Notes: generated by a model from the letters alone, not told the origin. Shown: positions 8,717 to 17,865, counted from the stretch's first letter. The stretch: DNA of 62,479 bases from Halorubrum californiense DSM 19288 (GCF_000336875.1 NZ_AOJK01000024.1:1-62479), one strand, 5' to 3'. Program-made: numbers and translations.

Positions 8717-9678
8717 AGGTCCTCCCCCAGGTACGCCTCGATGACCCGCTCGTCGTTCCGTATCTCGTCGCCGGTCCCCTCGGCGAGCACGCTCCCCTGA
8801 TGCATGACGATGACGCGTTCGCAGTTCTCCATGATGATGTCCATGTCGTGTTCGACGAGCAGGAAGGTGTAGCCGTCCGCACGCAGGTCGTGGATTCGGT
8901 CCAACAGCTTCTCTTCGAGGGTCGGGTTGACCCCGGCGAGCGGCTCGTCGAGCAGCACCATCTCGGGGTCGGTCATCAGCGCGCGGGCCATCTCCAGCAG
9001 CTTCCGCTGGCCGCCGGAGAGGTTCCCCGCGTGTTCGTGCGCGAGGTGGTCGATCTCGAAGAACTCCAGCGTCTCCCAGGCCCGCTCGCGGAGTTCGGTC
9101 TCCTCCTCGACCACCGCGCCGCGGAGCCCGGGCGTCACCGCGCGGATCGCGGACTCGCCGAGCTGCCCCTGCGGCGCGAGCATGAGGTTCTCGAGGACGG
9201 TCATCTCGCCGAGTTCCCGGGCGATCTGGAACGTCCGGACCATCCCCTTCCGCGCGATCTGATACGGTTTGAGGCCGGTGACGTCCTCGCCCTCGAAGTA
9301 CACCTTACCGGCGGTCGGCTCGTGGACGCCCGTGATACAGTTGAACGTCGTCGACTTCCCGGCGCCGTTCGGGCCGATGAGCCCCGTCAGCGACCCGGAC
9401 TCCACCTCGAAGGAGGCGCCGTCGACGGCGGTGACGCCGCCGAACCGCTTGACCAGCCCCTCCACGCGGAGCGGGGGGGTCCCCGAGGGGGACCCCGACG
9501 GGACGTGTTTCGCCGCCTCCTCGACCGCGCTGTCGTTCGCCTCCGGTTCGTCCTCGGCGCCGTCCGTCGCCGCGACGGCCTCGGCCGCGCCGAGGTCTCC
9601 GGGATCGGTCGCATCGCCCGGGTCGGCGGCGGCGTCCCCGTCCGCGGCGTCGCTCCGGTCGGGCGCGTCGCTACTCAT
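8713..9678 (-). CDS. livG: Branched-chain amino acid ABC transporter ATPase LivG
   Basis: First ATP-binding subunit: Walker A GPNGAGKST, signature NLSGGQRK and Walker B MVLLDEPLAGV, with the LivG-type insert after Walker A. An acidic, alanine-rich N-terminal extension of about 70 residues precedes the fold. I place the start at the ATG at 9678, since a strong Shine-Dalgarno GGAGGTGA (9685-9692) sits 5 nt upstream. The alternative GTG at 9687 lies inside that SD sequence. It overlaps the end of livM by 8 nt and livF by 4 nt. Confidence 0.88.
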   Translation of the reverse strand: MSSDAPDRSDAADGDAAADPGDATDPGDLGAAEAVAATDGAEDEPEANDSAVEEAAKHVPSGSPSGTPPLRVEGLVKRFGGVTAVDGASFEVESGSLTGLIGPNGAGKSTTFNCITGVHEPTAGKVYFEGEDVTGLKPYQIARKGMVRTFQIARELGEMTVLENLMLAPQGQLGESAIRAVTPGLRGAVVEEETELRERAWETLEFFEIDHLAHEHAGNLSGGQRKLLEMARALMTDPEMVLLDEPLAGVNPTLEEKLLDRIHDLRADGYTFLLVEHDMDIIMENCERVIVMHQGSVLAEGTGDEIRNDERVIEAYLGEDL

Positions 9679-11020
9679 CGGACTCACCTCCGTTCGGCCG
9701 CTCCGAGAGGTCGACGGCCGCGGCCGTCTCGATCCGGTCGCCGAGGATCCCCTCCGGCCGCCGGTGGATGATGAACACGAGGACTATCCCGAGGAAGACG
9801 AACTGGAGCGGCGCGATGTTGTCGGTCGCGTACGCGAGGAACGTCACCGGGTCGAGCGAGACGAGCGCGTCGGCGAACGACGGCGGCGTCTCCGCGTCGA
9901 TGAGGCCCCGCACCACCCCGCCGACGCGCCGCGGCCCCTCGAACAGCGCCGCGGCGAAGACGATGCCGCCGAGGACGGAGCCGGTGTTCGACCCGGATCC
10001 GCCGATGATCACCGCGATGAACACGTAGAAGGTCAGGAGCGGCCGGAACTGGGGAGTGGGCGAGACGTTTCCCTGACTGCCGAACCAGAGGATGCCGGCG
10101 AGCCCCATCAGCGCGCAGCCGATGACGAACACCTTGATCTTCACGAGGTTCACGTCCTTCCCGAGCGAGTTGGCGACGAGTTCGTCCTCGCGGATCGCCT
10201 TCATCGTCCGGCCGAACGGCGAGCGGCCGAGGCGTTCGAGTATGAGGTAGAAGGCCACCAAGAACGCCGCGAGGACGGCGATGTACCCCCAGCCGATGAG
10301 TATCGGGTGGGAGATGCCGAGCCCGTCGTTCCCGAAGACGCCGAAGACGAGGTCGCCGAGCGCGGTCGGCGTCCCCGCCTGTCCGTCGACGAGGAACAGG
10401 TCGCGGACGGGGTTGTCCGGCATCCCCATCCCGCGGCCGCCGCCGGTCCCGGCGCCGATCGTGTCGCGCAGGAAGTTGTCGAAGGTGCTCGACTGGAGCG
10501 ACAGGCGGATGATCTCCGAGAGCCCGAGCGTCACGATCGCGAGGTAGTCGGCCTTGAGTCGGAGCGCCGGCAGGGCCGCGACCGCGCCGAGCAGCGCCGC
10601 CATCCCCATGCCGGCGACGATTCCGACCGGGAGCGGCAGTCCGAGTCCGGGCGGGCCGAACGCGGGGTCCGGCGACCGGACGACCATCCCCATCGTGTAC
10701 ACGCCGACGGCCATGAAGCCGGCGACGCCGATGTTGAACAGGCCGGTGTACCCCCACTGGAGGTTGAGGGCGAGCGCGGTGAGCGCGTAGACGAGTCCGA
10801 GGAACGTCAGCGTCTCCAACAGGCCGACGACGCTGTTGAGCCCGTCGGAGAACGTCAGCAGCGTCGCCGCGGCGTAGATCACGAGCAGCGTTCCGACCAC
10901 GAGGCCGAGGTCGCTCTCGCGGGCGGCCTCGACCAGCGCTGCCGTGGCGCTCTCGGGCGCCTGCGGCCCGTTCGCCGGGGGCCCAGACGCGGAGCCGCCG
11001 GATGCGTCGGCGTCGCTCAT
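9671..11020 (-). CDS. livM: Branched-chain amino acid ABC permease LivM
   Basis: Inner-membrane permease subunit of 449 aa. After a hydrophilic N-terminal tail of about 40 residues come multiple transmembrane helices, including the LivM core NLQWGYTGLFNIGVAGFMAVG, a KADYLAIVTLGLSEIIRL loop and the FGRTMKAIREDE cytoplasmic EAA-like loop that contacts the ATPases. The ATG at 11020 overlaps the livH stop by 4 nt (ATGA). A longer open frame runs upstream but only as an antisense-type shadow of livH. Confidence 0.9.
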   Translation of the reverse strand: MSDADASGGSASGPPANGPQAPESATAALVEAARESDLGLVVGTLLVIYAAATLLTFSDGLNSVVGLLETLTFLGLVYALTALALNLQWGYTGLFNIGVAGFMAVGVYTMGMVVRSPDPAFGPPGLGLPLPVGIVAGMGMAALLGAVAALPALRLKADYLAIVTLGLSEIIRLSLQSSTFDNFLRDTIGAGTGGGRGMGMPDNPVRDLFLVDGQAGTPTALGDLVFGVFGNDGLGISHPILIGWGYIAVLAAFLVAFYLILERLGRSPFGRTMKAIREDELVANSLGKDVNLVKIKVFVIGCALMGLAGILWFGSQGNVSPTPQFRPLLTFYVFIAVIIGGSGSNTGSVLGGIVFAAALFEGPRRVGGVVRGLIDAETPPSFADALVSLDPVTFLAYATDNIAPLQFVFLGIVLVFIIHRRPEGILGDRIETAAAVDLSERPNGGESDE

Positions 11021-12138
11021 GTGGTCGTCACCCCCCCGAACAGCCCCTCCGGGCGCAACAGCAGCATGAGGATCATCACGCCGAACGCCGCGGCCTGATT
11101 GAAGTCGGAGGGGATCCAGATCGTCGACGTGGTGAACACCACGCCGATGACGAGGCCGCCGGCGATGGCGCCGTACACGGAACCGATCCCACCGAGGATC
11201 ACGGCCGCGAAGATGAGGAGGAGGAGGAGCCAGCCGAAGTCGAACTGGATCGTCCCGCGGAGCAGCACGTAGAGGTAGCCCGACGCGCCCGCGAGCCCAC
11301 CGCCGATGATCCACGTGGCGGTGACGACGCGCTCGGCCGGAATGCCGGTGATGAGCGCGAGGTCCTTGTTGTCGGCCATCGCCCGCATCGCGGTGCCGAG
11401 CTTCGTGTGCTGGAGCATGCCGTGCATCGCGAGCATCAGTCCGAGTGCGGCCACGAGGATGGTAAGCTCGTGCGCGTTCACCGAGAGCCCGAGCGGGGCG
11501 AACGCGATGTTCGACGCCTCGACGCTGGCGGTTATGCCGCGCCGGTCGGAGCCGTAGACGAACTGGAGCAGGTAGCGGACGATGAGCGCCGCGCCGATGG
11601 AGGCGATGAGCAGGGAGATCCCGTCGCGGTCCCGCATCGGCTTGTAGAACGCGCGGTCGAGCGCCACCGCGAGGAGGGCGGTGACGACGAACGCCGCGAG
11701 CAGTCCGACGAGGATCCCGCCCGGCGTCGTGAGGATGTGCGCGCCGATGTCTCCCGGCGCGGCGTTCCCGGCGTCGCGGACCGTCAGGAGCGCGCGCGCC
11801 GGGATGTCGCCGAAGCCGGCTATCAGGAACGCGACGCCCCACCCGGAGAACGCGCCGACGCTGACGAGGTCGCCGTGCGCGAAGTTCGCGAACGAGAGGA
11901 TGCTGTACGTCATCGAGAGCCCGATGCCGGCGAGCCCGATGACGAGGCCGATGACGATGCCGCTCCAGAGGTTCGAGCCGAGCCGATCGACCGAGAGCGA
12001 CCCCCCGATCGGGCCGAGGCCGACCCCCGCGAGCTTCGCCGCGAGGTCGACGAGGAGCAGGCCGCCGAGGAGGGCGACGAAGAGAAGCCCCGGCCGGGCC
12101 CGCGCCGAGTCAACGATCGACGAGTCAGTTGTTCCCAT
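11017..12138 (-). CDS. livH: Branched-chain amino acid ABC permease LivH
   Basis: First gene of the liv operon: a 373-aa permease with about eight transmembrane segments. Conserved features include GLSMTYSILSFANFAHGDLVS, the AMRAMADNKDLALITGIPAERV loop (cited in part: AMRAMADNKDLAL) and GGIGSVYGAIAGGLVIGV. Together with LivM it forms the channel. No periplasmic binding protein (LivJ/K type) is encoded next to the operon; it must lie elsewhere or be shared. A TATA-like element lies about 40 bp upstream with a palindrome between it and the ATG. Confidence 0.9.
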   Translation of the reverse strand: MGTTDSSIVDSARARPGLLFVALLGGLLLVDLAAKLAGVGLGPIGGSLSVDRLGSNLWSGIVIGLVIGLAGIGLSMTYSILSFANFAHGDLVSVGAFSGWGVAFLIAGFGDIPARALLTVRDAGNAAPGDIGAHILTTPGGILVGLLAAFVVTALLAVALDRAFYKPMRDRDGISLLIASIGAALIVRYLLQFVYGSDRRGITASVEASNIAFAPLGLSVNAHELTILVAALGLMLAMHGMLQHTKLGTAMRAMADNKDLALITGIPAERVVTATWIIGGGLAGASGYLYVLLRGTIQFDFGWLLLLLIFAAVILGGIGSVYGAIAGGLVIGVVFTTSTIWIPSDFNQAAAFGVMILMLLLRPEGLFGGVTTT

Positions 12139-12159
12139 GTGTACGTCTCACTGACGCAG

Positions 12160-12184
12160 GGTGAGTCACCGAGAGGTAAATAAC
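12160..12184 (-). promoter_or_regulatory. liv operon promoter with palindromic candidate operator
   Basis: Read on the minus strand, a TATA-like TTATTTAC (12177-12184) is followed by GGTGACTCACC (12160-12170), an 11-bp palindrome around one central base. It sits where the transcript should begin, about 22 nt before the livH ATG. A regulator bound there would block initiation. The palindrome is read directly; its function is inferred. Confidence 0.4.
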
Positions 12185-12283
12185 TCGCTGTTCGGACAAA
12201 CATCGAGACCTCGAAACCACCTGACAGCTACAGCGACTCCGCCGAAGGCCGTAATCCCCCGCCCCGGCGTTCGGAAACCCGCG

Positions 12284-13222
12284 TCAGTCGCCGCCCGCGG
12301 CCCGCGCTCGGCGCCGCGCGTCCTCGGGCGACCGGCCCTCGCGCACCAGCGCCTCGACGAACAGCTCTCCCGCCTTGTACGACGACCGGACCATGGCGCC
12401 CGACGCGCAGTAGAGGAAGTCGAACTCCGTCTCGGCGACCCGACGCCACGTCTCGAAGACGTCCGGGTGGACGTACTCGAACACGTCGAGGTGCGATCGG
12501 GAGGGCTGGAGGTACTGGCCGAAGGTGACCACGTCGACGCCGACCTCGCGGAGGTCGCCGAGCGTCCGGTACACCTCGTGGTCGTACTCGCCGACGCCGA
12601 GCATCAGGCTCGTCTTCGTGTGGATGTCCGATTTCTTGTCGACCCGGTCGAGGACCGAAAGCGACTGCTCGTAGTTCGCGCGGCGGTCCCGGACCGGCCA
12701 CTGGAGCCGCTCGACCGTCTCGACGTTGTGGGCGATCACGTCCGGTTCCGCGTCGATGATGCGATCGATCGCCTCCGGGTCGCCCTGAAAGTCCGGGATG
12801 AGCGTCTCGACGAGAATTTCCGGGTCCCGGCGCTTGATCGCTCGGATCGTCTCGGCGAAGTGCGCCGACCCGCCGTCCGCGAGGTCGTCGCGGTCGACGG
12901 AGGTGAGGACGACGTAGTCGAGCCCGATCTCCGCGACCGCGTCCGCGACGTTGGCGGGCTCCTCGGGGTCGAGGGCCTCCATCCCGCCCGTCTCGACGTC
13001 ACAGAAGTTGCAGCCGCGCGAGCAGCGGTCGCCCATGAGCATGAACGTCGCCGTTCCCGGGCCGTCCTCGCCCGACCAGCACTCGCCCATGTTCGGGCAG
13101 TTCGCCTCCTCGCAGACCGTGTGGAGGTCGCGGTCGCGCAGGGTGGACTTGATCTCGGTGAACCGACTCCCGGACGGCGGGCGCGACTTCAGCCAGTCCG
13201 GCTTCCGGCGGCCGCGTGACAT
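12284..13222 (-). CDS. lipA: Lipoyl synthase
   Basis: Radical SAM enzyme that inserts two sulfurs into protein-bound octanoyl groups to make lipoate for 2-oxoacid dehydrogenases and glycine cleavage. Both cluster motifs are present: the auxiliary 4Fe-4S set C37, C42, C48 (CEEANCPNMGEC) and the radical SAM CxxxCxxC at C67, C71, C74 (CSRGCNFC). The 312-aa length is typical. The ATG at 13222 begins MSRGRRKPDWLK, the usual family start (DWLK). The genes on either side are unrelated. Confidence 0.93.
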   Translation of the reverse strand: MSRGRRKPDWLKSRPPSGSRFTEIKSTLRDRDLHTVCEEANCPNMGECWSGEDGPGTATFMLMGDRCSRGCNFCDVETGGMEALDPEEPANVADAVAEIGLDYVVLTSVDRDDLADGGSAHFAETIRAIKRRDPEILVETLIPDFQGDPEAIDRIIDAEPDVIAHNVETVERLQWPVRDRRANYEQSLSVLDRVDKKSDIHTKTSLMLGVGEYDHEVYRTLGDLREVGVDVVTFGQYLQPSRSHLDVFEYVHPDVFETWRRVAETEFDFLYCASGAMVRSSYKAGELFVEALVREGRSPEDARRRARAAGGD

Positions 13223-13317
13223 GGATGGTCCTTGGCGTCCGAGCGCAAAAGGGTGCGGGTCGCCCGGGCGGATCCGGGGTCACGCCGACCGGAATCTCAC
13301 GCCCCGGGGACGGAGCC

Positions 13318-14319
13318 TCACGCCTCCGGGACGAACACGTTCATCGACGGCGTCTGGATCCCCTGGAACTTGTTCTTCCAGTTGTACGCGATGTTCAGCA
13401 CGCGCCGCCGGTTCTCGGGGGGCCCGGTCACCACGCTCACGGAGGTCCCGTCCTCCGGGATCTCGACGCGGGTGTCCTGCCAGTCGAAGCCGGCGAGCAG
13501 CGCCGATGGATTCTCGACCGACACCGTCCCGCTGTTCTTGTTTACCTCGTACAGTCGATAGGCGTCGGCTTCGAGCAGCCGCTTGATCTCGTCGAGGTCG
13601 TCGTCGAAGTGTTCGTCGAGCGCGTCGGCGGTGTGGTAGCCGCAGACGATGAGGTGCGCGAACGTCTCGACGTTGCGCGGGTTCTGGTCGGCCTCGCGGA
13701 GGTGGTCGAAGTACGCCAGCTTCTCCTCCCTATCGAGGTCGAGGATCGCGTTGACGATCCGGGCCGCCTCGCGCTCCTCTTCTGTCGCGTCCGAGTCCGC
13801 GAGGACCTCGTCCGCCCGGGACCCCGTGTTCTGGCCCCGCGACACGTCGAGGACGTTCTTGAGGTGTTTCGCGCGGTCGTACACCGCCGACTTGTACGAC
13901 CAGTCGCGGACGTCGTCCGGGTAGTCGTCGAACTCGCGAAGGAGCGCCTCGCGGTCCTCGGGGAACCCGATCTCCTCGCGGAAGTCGCTCCACGCCGTCG
14001 CGTCCTCGAACAGGTCGAACTCGGTCAGCGTGTCCTGCCCGAGGTTCGCCCGCGTGCCGCCGCTGGCGACGAACTTCGCCTCGACGAACGTCTCCCCGCC
14101 GGGCGACTCGACGATGAGGTCGCCCAGCGAGTCGTAGGAGTTGCCGGCGTGGCGCACCGCGGTCAGGTCGGGGAAGTCGCTCCGGAGCCGGTCGGCGAGC
14201 GCCTCGGCGAGATCGGGTCGCCCCCGCTCTTCGAGGTCGGCGTCCGGCTCCGCGCCGTTCGCGAGCTGCGCCGTCAGCTTCTCGGTGGCCTCGACCCAGC
14301 CGCGCTCGTGTTTGCCCAT
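13318..14319 (-). CDS. Putative PD-(D/E)XK nuclease-like protein
   Basis: A 333-aa acidic protein I do not recognise by family. Residues 66-82 read GDLIVESPGGETFVEAK: an aspartate (D68) after hydrophobic residues, then E80-A-K82, which is the D-(X)n-ExK active-site layout of PD-(D/E)XK nucleases. The middle is helical and charged, and the C-terminal 100 residues look beta-rich. The start is the ATG at 14319; a TATA-like CTTTATTCC lies 30 bp upstream. It sits one gene away from the island boundary. Nuclease activity is an inference from one motif; it could equally be a structural relative without activity. Confidence 0.55.
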   Translation of the reverse strand: MGKHERGWVEATEKLTAQLANGAEPDADLEERGRPDLAEALADRLRSDFPDLTAVRHAGNSYDSLGDLIVESPGGETFVEAKFVASGGTRANLGQDTLTEFDLFEDATAWSDFREEIGFPEDREALLREFDDYPDDVRDWSYKSAVYDRAKHLKNVLDVSRGQNTGSRADEVLADSDATEEEREAARIVNAILDLDREEKLAYFDHLREADQNPRNVETFAHLIVCGYHTADALDEHFDDDLDEIKRLLEADAYRLYEVNKNSGTVSVENPSALLAGFDWQDTRVEIPEDGTSVSVVTGPPENRRRVLNIAYNWKNKFQGIQTPSMNVFVPEA

Positions 14320-14467
14320 GTGATGTGTCGGTCGGCGACGGGGAATAAAGGAACCGCGTGCGGGCGGCGAGCTCCCGACCGCCGTCGGTCGTCTGATAAA
14401 CCGCGTCGAGAACGGCGTGCGTTTAATGCGGTCGCGGCCGAACGGCGGGCCAACGGCGTGTCTCGAA

Positions 14468-14884
14468 ATGGATGAGGTCGCCGACGGGATCTTCGTCGGG
14501 ACAGTGTCGGACGCCGAAGACGAGTCGCTGCTCCGCCGCCGCGGCGTCGACGCCGTCGTGTCGCTGACGCACGACGACCCGGACACGGGGGCCGTCGCTC
14601 GCGTCGACGCGCCGATGACGGACGGGCCGCGAAACGAGTACGACGCGTTCGCCGCCGCCGCGGAGACGGTCGTGAAGCGGCGCGAAGCCGGCCAGCGCGT
14701 CCTGATCCACTGTTCGGCCGGCGCTTCCCGCAGCCCGGCGGTCGCCGCGGCGGCGATGACGCGACTGACGGACCGGAGCCTCGGCGAGGCGTTCGAGCAG
14801 GTGCTCGCGCCGCGATCCGAAGTCGACCCGCACGACGCGCTGGTCCGGCGCGCGGCGACGTTCGCAACCGAAGGTCGAGAGTGA
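14468..14884 (+). CDS. Dual-specificity protein phosphatase
   Basis: Cysteine phosphatase with the P-loop HCSAGASRSP at residues 81-90 (catalytic C82, R88) and a likely general acid in PMTDG (D52). The 138-aa length matches compact archaeal dual-specificity phosphatases. I chose the ATG at 14468 because the upstream candidates (GTG 14417, ATG 14426) lie in or before a TATA-like TTTAAT at 14422-14427. The substrate is unknown. It is the last chromosomal gene before the integrated element, whose left repeat begins 20 bp after its stop. Confidence 0.85.
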   Translation: MDEVADGIFVGTVSDAEDESLLRRRGVDAVVSLTHDDPDTGAVARVDAPMTDGPRNEYDAFAAAAETVVKRREAGQRVLIHCSAGASRSPAVAAAAMTRLTDRSLGEAFEQVLAPRSEVDPHDALVRRAATFATEGRE

Positions 14885-14903
14885 GACGCGGCGTCGCAGG
14901 AAG

Positions 14904-14914
14904 AGCCTAGGCCG
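14904..14914. repeat. Left attachment repeat (att core)
   Basis: AGCCTAGGCCG, an exact 11-bp copy of the 3' end of tRNA-Thr at 41307-41317, in the same orientation. It is interpreted as the displaced tRNA end left by integration. The sequences diverge immediately to the right (GGCTAT versus AGATTT). Confidence 0.65.
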
Positions 14915-14959
14915 GGCTATGCGCGATACGTTCAATAAGCCCTACCGCGTGTGAGAGCC

Positions 14960-16309
14960 ATGGCAGTTGACCCGGCACGGCAAATCGAAGTTCTTCGCGG
15001 AAAGCTTGAAGCTGGTGACCGGGGGCTGAACAAACCAGACCGGACTCTCATCCTCAGATTTCTCAAGCGCATGAACCGGAGACAAGAGAACTACGGTGAC
15101 TACCGCCGAATCAAACTACTCCGGCATGTCACTCGCATCAGCGAGCATACGCTGATGCCTACTCTTGAAAACTTCGCAGAGGCCCAGGAGACAGCGGTGG
15201 CAGACGTAGACTCTGATGGGGATGTCGAGACATTAATCGACAAGCTCGGCATTCTAGGCAGCGCACTTGAGTACCGTGCCGTGACCAACGCAATTGTTGA
15301 TTGGGTCAACGACACCTACGACAACGAAGAGACCAACCGGGACTACCGACAGGCAACGCGAACGTTTGGCCTGGAAATGTACAACGGAGATGACATCGCC
15401 CCATCTATCTCATGGGTCAGTTCGTCATATCCACGAAATTACGACCCTACTCCCTCACGAATCGATATCCTAGAGTGGGACGATGATATCAATCCGATGA
15501 TTCAAGCAGAAAGTAACGACAGAACGCGAGCTATGATGGCTCTCGCTTTCGATGCGGGGCCAAGGAGTGGAGAGCTCTATGATATGCGCGTCGGCGATAT
15601 TGATGATGCAAGTATTGGTCTTATTGCGAATGTGAATGGTAAGCGAGGTCGCAGGGACGTAGAACTGATTCTAAGCGTCCCGTACCTCAACCAATGGCTC
15701 CAGAAGCATCCAAAAAAGAAAGACAAGCAAGCGTACCTCTGGATACGTCGTGACGGGGAAGGGCGCATTAGCGAACGGAGAATGTACGATGCGCTACAAG
15801 CTGCAGCCAAACGGGTGGATGTCACAAAGAAGGTCACACCCACCGCATTTCGGAAAGCCAATGCTTGCTGGCTCGCGGAAAATGGGGTGAGTGAGCCAGA
15901 AATCAACTCTCGTCAGGGACGAAAGCAAGGAAGTAGACAGATTGCACGGTACGTTGCGGACTTTGCTCCAGGGAAGAATGTAGGCTATCGAAGAATGCTC
16001 GGTATTGAAGTTGAGGAAGAAGAACAGTCCGGCCCTGGGGTTCAGCTTTGCCCTCGGTGTGATAAAGAGACACCCGAAGACCCCGTCAACTACCCTCGCT
16101 GTGTCTTCTGTGGCCAGGCACTAACCTACGAAGCAATCGACCGCGCAGAGTCTCAGGACGACGCTGTCGTCGAGCGGTCGTTTGATGAGGAACCAGATTC
16201 GGATATGTCTGAAGGACTACGAGAATTGCGAGAATTGCTCAAAGAGTTCCCCGAACTCCGTGATTCATCTGACGCACTCGATGCGGACCCCGATTCTGTC
16301 GAGTCATAA
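14960..16309 (+). CDS. Tyrosine recombinase/integrase of the island
   Basis: A 449-aa phage-type integrase. The catalytic domain shows the first arginine in AFDAGPRSGELYDMR (about residue 201), the box II segment TPTAFRKANACWLAENGVS (arginine near 297; the usual histidine is replaced, as I recall is common in haloarchaeal integrases) and the tyrosine in RQIARYVADF near 330. A C-terminal extension carries four cysteines (LCPRCDKE, then YPRCVFCGQ) forming a probable zinc ribbon, followed by an acidic tail. The ATG at 14960 follows a TATA-like sequence near 14931. It probably catalysed insertion at the tRNA-Thr att site. Confidence 0.87.
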   Translation: MAVDPARQIEVLRGKLEAGDRGLNKPDRTLILRFLKRMNRRQENYGDYRRIKLLRHVTRISEHTLMPTLENFAEAQETAVADVDSDGDVETLIDKLGILGSALEYRAVTNAIVDWVNDTYDNEETNRDYRQATRTFGLEMYNGDDIAPSISWVSSSYPRNYDPTPSRIDILEWDDDINPMIQAESNDRTRAMMALAFDAGPRSGELYDMRVGDIDDASIGLIANVNGKRGRRDVELILSVPYLNQWLQKHPKKKDKQAYLWIRRDGEGRISERRMYDALQAAAKRVDVTKKVTPTAFRKANACWLAENGVSEPEINSRQGRKQGSRQIARYVADFAPGKNVGYRRMLGIEVEEEEQSGPGVQLCPRCDKETPEDPVNYPRCVFCGQALTYEAIDRAESQDDAVVERSFDEEPDSDMSEGLRELRELLKEFPELRDSSDALDADPDSVES

Positions 16310-16808
16310 CGCTTCAGAACACCAGCCATAAATTGTACCATCGGGTCAGTCGGGTCTCCTTTAGCAACCACCCGGCGCATTGCCGAAGTGGACATCTCGT
16401 CCTTATTCATTATATAAATTATTGGTGCGACATCTCATAAATACTTCTAGTTTTGAGATTTTCCTAAACCAATAGACGGCACCGACTTACTGTATGATGG
16501 AACCACAAATTTAGCAAACTTTAAGCATAGTTCTGAGGCCGGTCAAGTGCATTTTTATCGAATGTGTATCACTCACCTTAGCCATCTTTTTGAGACCACT
16601 AATTAGAGAAGTAGTTCAGAAGGCGAAAAGTATTCTAAAGAATCCTCTAATGGAATATTTCTCTTGCTAGTTAGATAATTTGATGATATATTTACGATTT
16701 TATACTACAACTGCCTATCTCACAACTCTACACGTAGTCTTAGATTATCTTGGAATACAAACTGAACCACCACATCAGCAAAGCAGTAGTACATCGTCAA
16801 TACATACT
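16310..16808. other. AT-rich intergenic stretch
   Basis: About 500 bp of AT-rich sequence between the integrase and the zinc-finger gene. No convincing gene is visible. A minus-strand frame from 16410 overlaps the integrase end and is discussed as rejected. TATA-like runs (TATATAAAT at 16410-16420) occur. I see no tRNA and no clear repeats. Confidence 0.5.
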
Positions 16809-16979
16809 ATGATACCACGTATTCCGAATATTCTGGACAGCCACTTTGACAAAACTGGTGGGATGTATCAGTGTCGCGATTGTAATTCAGAACATCGCGA
16901 AGACGACATCCTTGTCCATCTATTTACCGTACACGGTTACACGCATATTGAGCTTCTCCTTGACGAACCACATAATTAA
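16809..16979 (+). CDS. Small C2H2 zinc-finger protein (56 aa)
   Basis: The ATG at 16809 opens a 56-residue protein containing one C2H2 finger: C22-x2-C25 and H37-x4-H42 (YQCRDCNSEHREDDILVHLF, then TVHG). Small single-finger proteins of this kind are frequent on haloarchaeal plasmids and viruses and are thought to bind nucleic acid or protein partners. The reading frame is open further upstream from 16680, but that extension is hydrophobic and low quality, so the internal start is preferred. Confidence 0.6.
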   Translation: MIPRIPNILDSHFDKTGGMYQCRDCNSEHREDDILVHLFTVHGYTHIELLLDEPHN

Positions 16980-17090
16980 CACTCTCTTCTGTGTCAACGT
17001 GGGAGACTCCCAAGCGTTGGATTGTCAGGTTCGCAACTATGAGTCCAGTTTTTATTCGGAAATGTGTTTAATCCATTGCGAAAATAAGTG

Positions 17091-17399
17091 TTATTTTTGA
17101 TTGAATTCTGCGGCGAGGTCTTCAACAATTACCTCATTTTCAAAAGCTCCATTAAACACAATCGCCTCAAGCACGGTTCCTCGTGGCGGCTTATCGTCAT
17201 CTGAAAATTCTTCACGAATCTCATCAACCACGCGCATTAATCCGACAAATGGGCTCGTATCTGTCTCAATACTGAATTGTACTCGTTCGGCATTCATCGT
17301 TTGGTCAGATGACCAGTCATCTGGGTCAACAGTCACTATGTCGCCGCGAGCATGGTCTGGGTGATACGGCATATTTATCCTACTATCGTGGTCCCACAT
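17091..17399 (-). CDS. Hypothetical island protein (102 aa)
   Basis: Unrecognised. The 102-residue acidic protein starts MWDHDSRINMPYHPDHARGD and ends in a helix GTVLEAIVFNGAFENEVIVE. Composition is normal for a folded haloarchaeal protein. An in-frame ATG ten residues in (MPYHPDH) is an alternative start. A stable hairpin lies 47-66 nt upstream (17446-17465). No neighbour gives a clue to function. Confidence 0.5.
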   Translation of the reverse strand: MWDHDSRINMPYHPDHARGDIVTVDPDDWSSDQTMNAERVQFSIETDTSPFVGLMRVVDEIREEFSDDDKPPRGTVLEAIVFNGAFENEVIVEDLAAEFNQK

Positions 17400-17865
17400 A
17401 ATTATATTGAATTTGATACTTTGACCAAATATGAAGCGAAATCGCTCAGCCAGAGAACTGGCTGACTTTCTAGGAGATATAAGTTGGTAGAATAATCTAT
17501 TCGGCCCTGTCGAAATTCTCTACGGATAAAAGGAAGACGTGCTGAGTATAGAGCATGTATCTTTGAGTAAGTCTACGTATAGTTGGGGATTCAGGTGGAT
17601 GCACCTGAAAAGGAGGGGTTCAGAGAGAGGGCGAACCGACGGTGTACACGTATTATACGCGGTACAGTGGCAAGGTAATTTAGGATACAATAGAACGCAA
17701 CAGCATTCCAAGGGTGCGTTTCGACTGTAAGATGACGACCTCCGCTGCTACGTAGACGGCCCCACTACTTCCACTCTTTCAAACCCCATGGTGTCAATCC
17801 GGTACAAACCCCCCACTATTTCCAACTAAGTTCAGGAATATGAACTGGGAGAATTTTGAGAGTGA
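17400..17865. other. Intergenic region with hairpin and IS-like end
   Basis: No credible gene. It contains (1) a perfect 8-bp hairpin with an AGAA loop (TCAGCCAG and CTGGCTGA, 17446-17465); (2) a sequence GGCCCTGTCGAAATTC at 17503-17518 resembling the GGCTCTGTTGAAA ends of the two cargo elements in this island, but with no matching right end; (3) two similar pyrimidine blocks CCCACTACTTCCA (17761) and CCCACTATTTCCA (about 17812). It looks like a decayed mobile-element landing area. Confidence 0.4.

Noticed and set aside
9679-9687. GTG at 9687 as the livG start
   Set aside because: It lies inside the Shine-Dalgarno sequence GGAGGTGA that serves the ATG at 9678.
16153-16410. 85-codon minus-strand frame starting MNKDEMSTSAMRRVVAKGDP
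   Set aside because: The first 35 residues look protein-like but the rest is a serine-rich antisense copy of the integrase end. The TATA-like sequence is too close to the ATG. Possible but not supported.
17539-17730. 63-codon plus frame, considered as a transposase remnant near an IS-like end
   Set aside because: No DDE or other transposase motif could be recognised in any frame.
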